Source: Euptelea pleiosperma (taxonomy: Eukaryota; Streptophyta; Magnoliopsida; Ranunculales; Eupteleaceae). Taken from it: a stretch of 64,000 nucleotides of DNA. Shown here in pieces: positions 59,462-64,000 of the stretch (within the stretch, counting starts at the first letter, position 1; each line of letters begins with the position of its first letter). The notes under the pieces were generated by a model. It made no database searches and was not told the DNA's origin. It was given only the letters and a program-made list of their open reading frames with translations. The stretch lies in assembly GCA_035048495.1 (NCBI GenBank), contig CM068553.1, positions 20,585,190 to 20,649,189 of the forward strand, given 5' to 3'. Position numbers and translations under genes: made by a program.

Positions 59462-60368
59462 CAGGCCTATCAATCCGGCCCTCTTGCAAGGGGGCCTGGC
59501 CTAGCCCGACCCTTTGAAAGCCCTAAAGACGAGGGCCTATTTAAAGAATTAAAACCCTTGGGCCGGGCCGGGCCCAAATATTTAAGGCCCTTGTAAATAA
59601 GGGCCCGGCCAAGGTTACACTTATTAAAGCCCAGCTCGGCCCGGCCCATTAGATAACCTACCCTTTAGGCTTTAGCTACTTTAGACTTTAGTCTAACTTT
59701 TCCATAACCTACGACTGACCTACCCTTTTCACTCTTTTACAACTACAAGTTACCTACCCTTTCTCCCTTTTCTAATCTTTAACCCTAATAGGGTAATTCC
59801 TGTTTCACCTTTCCCCTTTCTTTCTTTCCTCTTTCTCTCTTTCCCTTTTTCTTTCCCCTATCTCAGTCGATGCTTCAGCAACAAGGGTTTCCACTTCCAG
59901 CTTCATCTCTTTGCGTAAATGGCAGAAGATAGACGACTGCGTCGCGGCGGTAGATGTTGTGGGCTGCAACGGCTCTCATATCATGCGATCAACGCCCCTC
60001 TCATCCTTATAAAACCTTGTCTCTTTTAATGGCCAACACACTCTCTCATAACTCTCATTTCTCTCTTCAATCTTTCCATAATCCAAAGCTCTCTCTCTCA
60101 AGTTAAAGGCTCTCTAATCTCTCATTTTATGCGACTCTTGTTTCTCTCGGCAACTACTGCTTTTATTGTACATGTGCAACCCTCGCCGTAACATCCACAG
60201 GTATGAGAATTTTTTTTTCTTGTTGCTGCTATACTGTTATTCCTTGAGTAGTTATATTTTTTGTTGATTTTATATTTTTTTATAGTTCACGCCTCTTCAA
60301 ATTTGTTAGTATGTCATGATTTTTAGGGGTTGAGCTCGGGGGACCCCCATTTTTTACCCACATAGAAG

Positions 60369-60611
60369 ATGAATCAATGGCTGGGGAGGATGATCTCCTC
60401 ACCATATGAATCACCCAAACAAAAAATCATCTCATTCTGAAATTTCTAACCCCAGCAAATGTGGTTTTCAAGTTACACGGTAAAAATCCACGATCCATAA
60501 TTCTTCAGCTTCTAAACCAGTCTATGAATATCATAATGATTTGAATTGTTTTTTGAGGATGATCTCCTCACCATAGAGACCATCCTCACCAAAAATCAGC
60601 CATTGATTCAT
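60369..60611. mobile_element. MITE-like foldback element
   Basis: ATGAATCAATGGCTG at 60369 pairs with CAGCCATTGATTCAT ending at 60611. Inside, GGAGGATGATCTCCTCACCAT is repeated near 60385 and 60559. A 243-bp noncoding sequence with inverted ends inside the hAT noncoding region suggests a small non-autonomous transposon. Exact ends and the target duplication are unclear. Confidence 0.5.
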
Positions 60612-61800
60612 TAATGTATCCACAGTATTTATTGTCAATAGCTACAACTGGATGTGCGAAGCCAAACAACCTTTAGTCCTCGATTTCTTGTGCTCTTCAT
60701 GTTTCTGGATTGTTGTAGAGTCAAATGAACATATTGCATGTTTACAATACCGTCTATTAAGGGTGTATGCTCATGGCACATTTATACAACACAGATATTG
60801 ATGCCATTAGAAACACATTGACATTTGGCTTGTAGTTGTTCATAGAACTTGTTAGGAAAAAAAAACTTTCCATGGGAAGAATTTTAAAAGGAAAAAAAGA
60901 ATGATAAGATTGAGCATGCTCTGCTCCCTCTCCTGTTTGCACTTAACCTGCCATATAACTCTCTTTCTACATAGGATTCAAATAATGTGGGTCCACCAAG
61001 GTGTTGCACAATTAGGGTTGAGAGCCCCAACAGATATAAGATCAGAATGTTCATTTAAGGCCTGTCAGTTCCAAAAGAGAGTTAACTACAACTTTGATGG
61101 AACTTGCCATATCTTTTTATTATTATTGCACTTGCCAAATATGTTGTATTTATTAGCAAAGATTATACAAATGCGCAACAGCCCATTCCAGCGCATAGCA
61201 CTACATACCTTGTCAAAGGTCTCCTAGTGTACCAAGGTAAGGTCATTCTTTGTAGCATGGTTTAAAAAACAACCGTTATAACGAAAGTAATGGCCGTTAT
61301 AATGGATTCGGACCTCCCCCGTTGTGTACCATGACAGTTATTCTGAAGAAAAAAAAAAGTGAAAAAATTCCATTATTTCCATTAGATATTTTAGCACATT
61401 TTCTCATGTTTGGCAAGTATTGAATTTGATTTTCTCCTCTATTGTAAAGTTATTTATATTTTCTCATTTAATCTCTTTTTGTACATTCTTTGAGATTGTT
61501 TTATGTCATTGCTACATTGTACTAGAGAAAGATATTCATGATTTTAATTATCTTCAGGTGTCTTTTAGTGGAGCTAATAAAAGGTTGCTTCAAACTTCAC
61601 CACAGCTCCGCAATTGTTCATCGCTAGTGTAGTCACCACCATTAGCGTTAACCCACAACCGGTGCACTCCCCCTAAATCTTATCTTTCTTTTTCTTTTAA
61701 ATTTTAATAATTATATAGGTTTTATTCTATTTAGATTTGTATCTCTTTAGGTTTTGTTTCGATTTATATTTATATTTTGTTTAGATTCATATATGCAAAT

Positions 61801-62753
61801 ATGTCTATGCCTAGTAATGCTAGTTGTGACCCTGAGGTGGTTGAGGTTGGTGGGCAGCCTTCAACACCAGTAGAATCGATGGCTCATCCTCACCTTCCCC
61901 CTCCCCATCCGCAAGAACCTAATGTGCCCAAGACAAAAAAATGAAAACAAATTTTGATATTTGGGATCATTTTACACAAAAGTTTGTAACTAAAACGTTA
62001 AATGGAAAGACTATAAATAAACGTATGGCTGAATGTAACTATTGTAAATCTTTATTAAATAATGAACTTAGAAGTGGAACTACTCACATTAGTAAACATA
62101 TGAAAGAATATTGTAAAAGAAAACCATATCTTGACAGTGACAGTGGACAACAAACCTTAACGAAAGGTTTTGGTGGTGGTCTCGTTAATCATAAATTTGA
62201 CCAACTTAAATGTCGAGAAGCACTTGCAAAAATGATAATTAAACATGAATATCCATTTAATATAGTAACACACGAAGGCTTTATTGACTTTGTTAACATT
62301 TTGTAACCTTTGTTTAAGATGGTATCACGTAATACTATCAAATCTGATTGTTTAGGAATTTACGAGAATGAAAAAGCTAAACTGTTAAAATCTTTTGAAG
62401 TTATTTCATCAAGAATTAGTCTCATATCAGATATGTGGACATCAAACCAAACAATTGGTTATATAGCTATTATGGCTCATTTATCGATTCAGATTGTAAC
62501 CTACAAAAATGTATAATTAACTTTGTTAATGTTGATCCACCCCACACAGGGTTAGCTTTAGCTGAAACTATTAAATCAAATTTAATAAAATAGAAAATTG
62601 ATGACAAGATACATTATTTAACCTTAGATAATTGTACTACAAACGATCTAATTATTAAGATACTTAAAACTTATTAATAAAAAAAGAAGCATTGTATTTA
62701 GATGGTAAGATATTTCACATGCGTTGTTCTCTACATATTTTAAATCCTATTGT
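61801..62753 (+). pseudogene. hAT transposase, N-terminal half, degenerate
   Basis: Starts MSMPSNASCDPEVVEV at 61801. A frameshift in the A-run at about 61935 precedes the BED-type zinc finger (WDHF, then CNYC and a His pair in HISKHMKEYC, 61960-62110). The conserved hAT block ends at a TAA replacing Gln at 62304. The same frame goes on with MVSRNTIKSD and ISLISDMWTSNQTIGY. A 1-base loss near 62478 shifts the frame to NLQKCIINFVNVDPPHTG. More stops follow, then FHMRCSLHILNPIV (compare hAT FHVRCxAHILNLIV), cut by the CACTA insertion. It would have bound the element ends and moved them; it is dead here. Confidence 0.85.
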
Positions 62754-64000
62754 CACTACTACAAAAAACCCTTTAGACTACGGTTAAAAACTGTTGTCTT
62801 TCATTGTAAACTGTAGTCTAAAACTCCCTTTAAAAGCGTAGTCTAATCGGGCGTAGTCTAAAGTCTACAAAAATGACTACGGTTTTTAGCCGTAGCCTAT
62901 ATGAGCTATACAACTACAATTTTATCCAAAATTGTAGTTGTAAGACCACATAAAAGACTTCGATTTTCCAAAAAATCATAGTCTTTATGTTTATCAACTG
63001 TAGTCTAAAAGAGTTAAACCGAGGTTAAACAACCGGAGATGACTATGGTTTTATCTAAAACCATAGTCGTATGTCTTTATAAAATACTATGGTTTTGCCC
63101 AAAACCGTAGTCTTTTCATTTTTTAATTTTAAAAAAATTATAGAATCACTATCAAGACTACCAAATATCTAAAATAATTGATATAAAGAATTTAAAACCA
63201 AAAAGCTGACAATATCATTATAATCTAAATTTACTACCAAGTCATTAATTCATAAGGTGTAACACTAGCTAAAACAAACTATTGAAATAATTGAATGAAT
63301 TAGAAGCGACAAACTTTGTATTACAAAAAACATGTTCAAACACAGTAGATGACAAGTTCGGCACTATCAGGGCTCAAACCATTTAATGCGGTTGCAAACA
63401 AGTTATATATTGGTAGTATGCCATCCTTAAAAAAAAAATTGTAAGTTCTCTCCAATAAGGAGCCCGCCTTTCCATAATTTTCTTTCTTTACATAACATTG
63501 TTTCAATATCTTAAAATCATTGTTAATGTTCACTTGGAGATATTCATGCTTTCTTGTGTGTCTATTTTGATCTGTTGCATGATTGTGCTTGAGTATTTTG
63601 ATAGTTTCAGATTTATTTGTGACCATCTAGGTAAAGGAATTAATGTTGTAATCAGTAAAAGGATTGCTCCACTCCTTTTTGAACTTGAAACAATGGATTT
63701 TCTATTGTGACAATAATATTTGCTCGATGTTCTATATAGAGGCCATTGATTTTGTTTACTTTTCCAGATTGTTGGTTGTCTTGATCAGCTCAGTGATTTT
63801 GTTCAAGATCTAGTGACAAAAATTCCATAGCTTAGAATAGAATCATGCAGATTTTATCAAGGAATAGGATCATGATCCTCTTTAAGTTTATCAATAAACA
63901 ATAATAATAATAAAAGGGGACACCATCAACCTATGTGGCATTCAGCACCATAGCAATTGACTGATTAGTAGTTTTTACAACAAAATCGCACACATTTAAC
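62754..64000 (+). mobile_element. CACTA (EnSpm/CMC) transposon, left end
   Basis: Begins CACTACTACAAAAAA, a classic CACTA terminal inverted repeat, exactly where the hAT reading frame breaks. Subterminal repeats of GACTACGGTTT and its inverse, many as short hairpins, fill 62775-63115. The other end is outside the window. 63120-64000 is AT-rich; I see no transposase motif. A 96-codon minus-strand frame (63336-63626) has no recognised domain. An exon-like stretch near 63764-63830 after a TTTTCCAG is noted as a weak possibility only. Confidence 0.8.
62775..63115. repeat. CACTA subterminal repeats
   Basis: More than ten copies, in both orientations, of an 8-11 bp motif around GACTACGGTTT and variants such as GACTATGGTTTT and AACCGTAGTC. 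Adjacent inverted copies form hairpins near 62877-62898, 63045-63068 and 63087-63112. In this superfamily such repeats bind transposase. Confidence 0.8.

Larger units (their letters stand above)
59462..62753 (+). mobile_element. hAT-superfamily DNA transposon, left part
   Basis: Begins CAGGCCTATCAA, a CAGG-type hAT end, at the exact break in element C's LTR. Dense subterminal GGGCCGGGCC-type motifs follow (59480-59650), as in many Ac-like elements. The 8-bp target duplication cannot be checked because the right end is absent. 59800-60200 is CT-rich leader-like sequence and 60200-61800 is noncoding, possibly an intron starting at the GTATGAG near 60201. A degenerate transposase follows. It is interrupted by a CACTA element at 62754. 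Confidence 0.75.

Noticed and set aside
63336..63830. Host gene or captured exon in the CACTA element
   Set aside because: A 96-codon minus-strand frame and a short exon-like stretch after TTTTCCAG were seen, but neither shows a domain I recognise, so no gene is called.

Overview
The window is repeat-rich plant nuclear DNA. I found no intact host gene, rRNA gene or canonical tRNA gene. Nearly all of it is a nest of Ty3/Gypsy LTR retrotransposons of one Athila-like family. The family call rests on a gag with the PTFxGLPxEDPY-type core, an FMDD reverse transcriptase, a primer-binding site for tRNA-Asp (TGGCGCC...), and long LTRs that begin TGATATTCGC and end near CTACTTTCA. One copia-like LTR, one Tekay/Del-like solo LTR, one hAT DNA transposon and the end of one CACTA transposon are also present. 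The mix points to a flowering plant; the species cannot be told from this sequence.

Layout. 1-100 is the end of a minus-strand LTR. Element A (plus strand, left end outside the window) runs 101-10268: leader, a solo LTR (517-3020) inserted at the gag start, a degenerate gag (3023-5158), a 3' noncoding region and a 3' LTR (7382-10268). It has no pol. 10269-15069 is copia-like LTR sequence with CCAATCGATTGG tandem arrays, split by a solo LTR (10913-13711). Element B (plus) has a 5' LTR (15070-17903) and PBS; its leader is split by a solo LTR (17948-20783) and breaks at about 21227. Element C (minus) runs about 21228-59461: 3' LTR, a striking 589-bp triplication, pol, and a gag split by the complete element D (31859-50956, minus). 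D carries its own nested solo LTRs at 33002-34572 and 38516-41287. C's leader is split by a Tekay-like solo LTR (52395-55847), and its 5' LTR is cut by a hAT element starting at 59462. The hAT transposase pseudogene is cut in turn by a CACTA element at 62754.

The relative order of many insertions is fixed by 5-bp target-site duplications that I could read directly: ATATG, ACAAC, AAGGA, GTTTG, AGGCA, AACAT and GGCCA. All coding regions are decayed, mostly by TAG/TGA stops of the kind made by C-to-T or G-to-A change, so nothing here is expected to be autonomous.

The most interesting signals lie in the noncoding parts of the Athila-like family. They are a conserved splice donor inside the LTRs, a second donor and acceptor in the leader, a recurrent 25-bp hairpin, a tRNA-like block with Pol III B-box spacing, and a hairpin downstream of pol that shows a compensatory base change.
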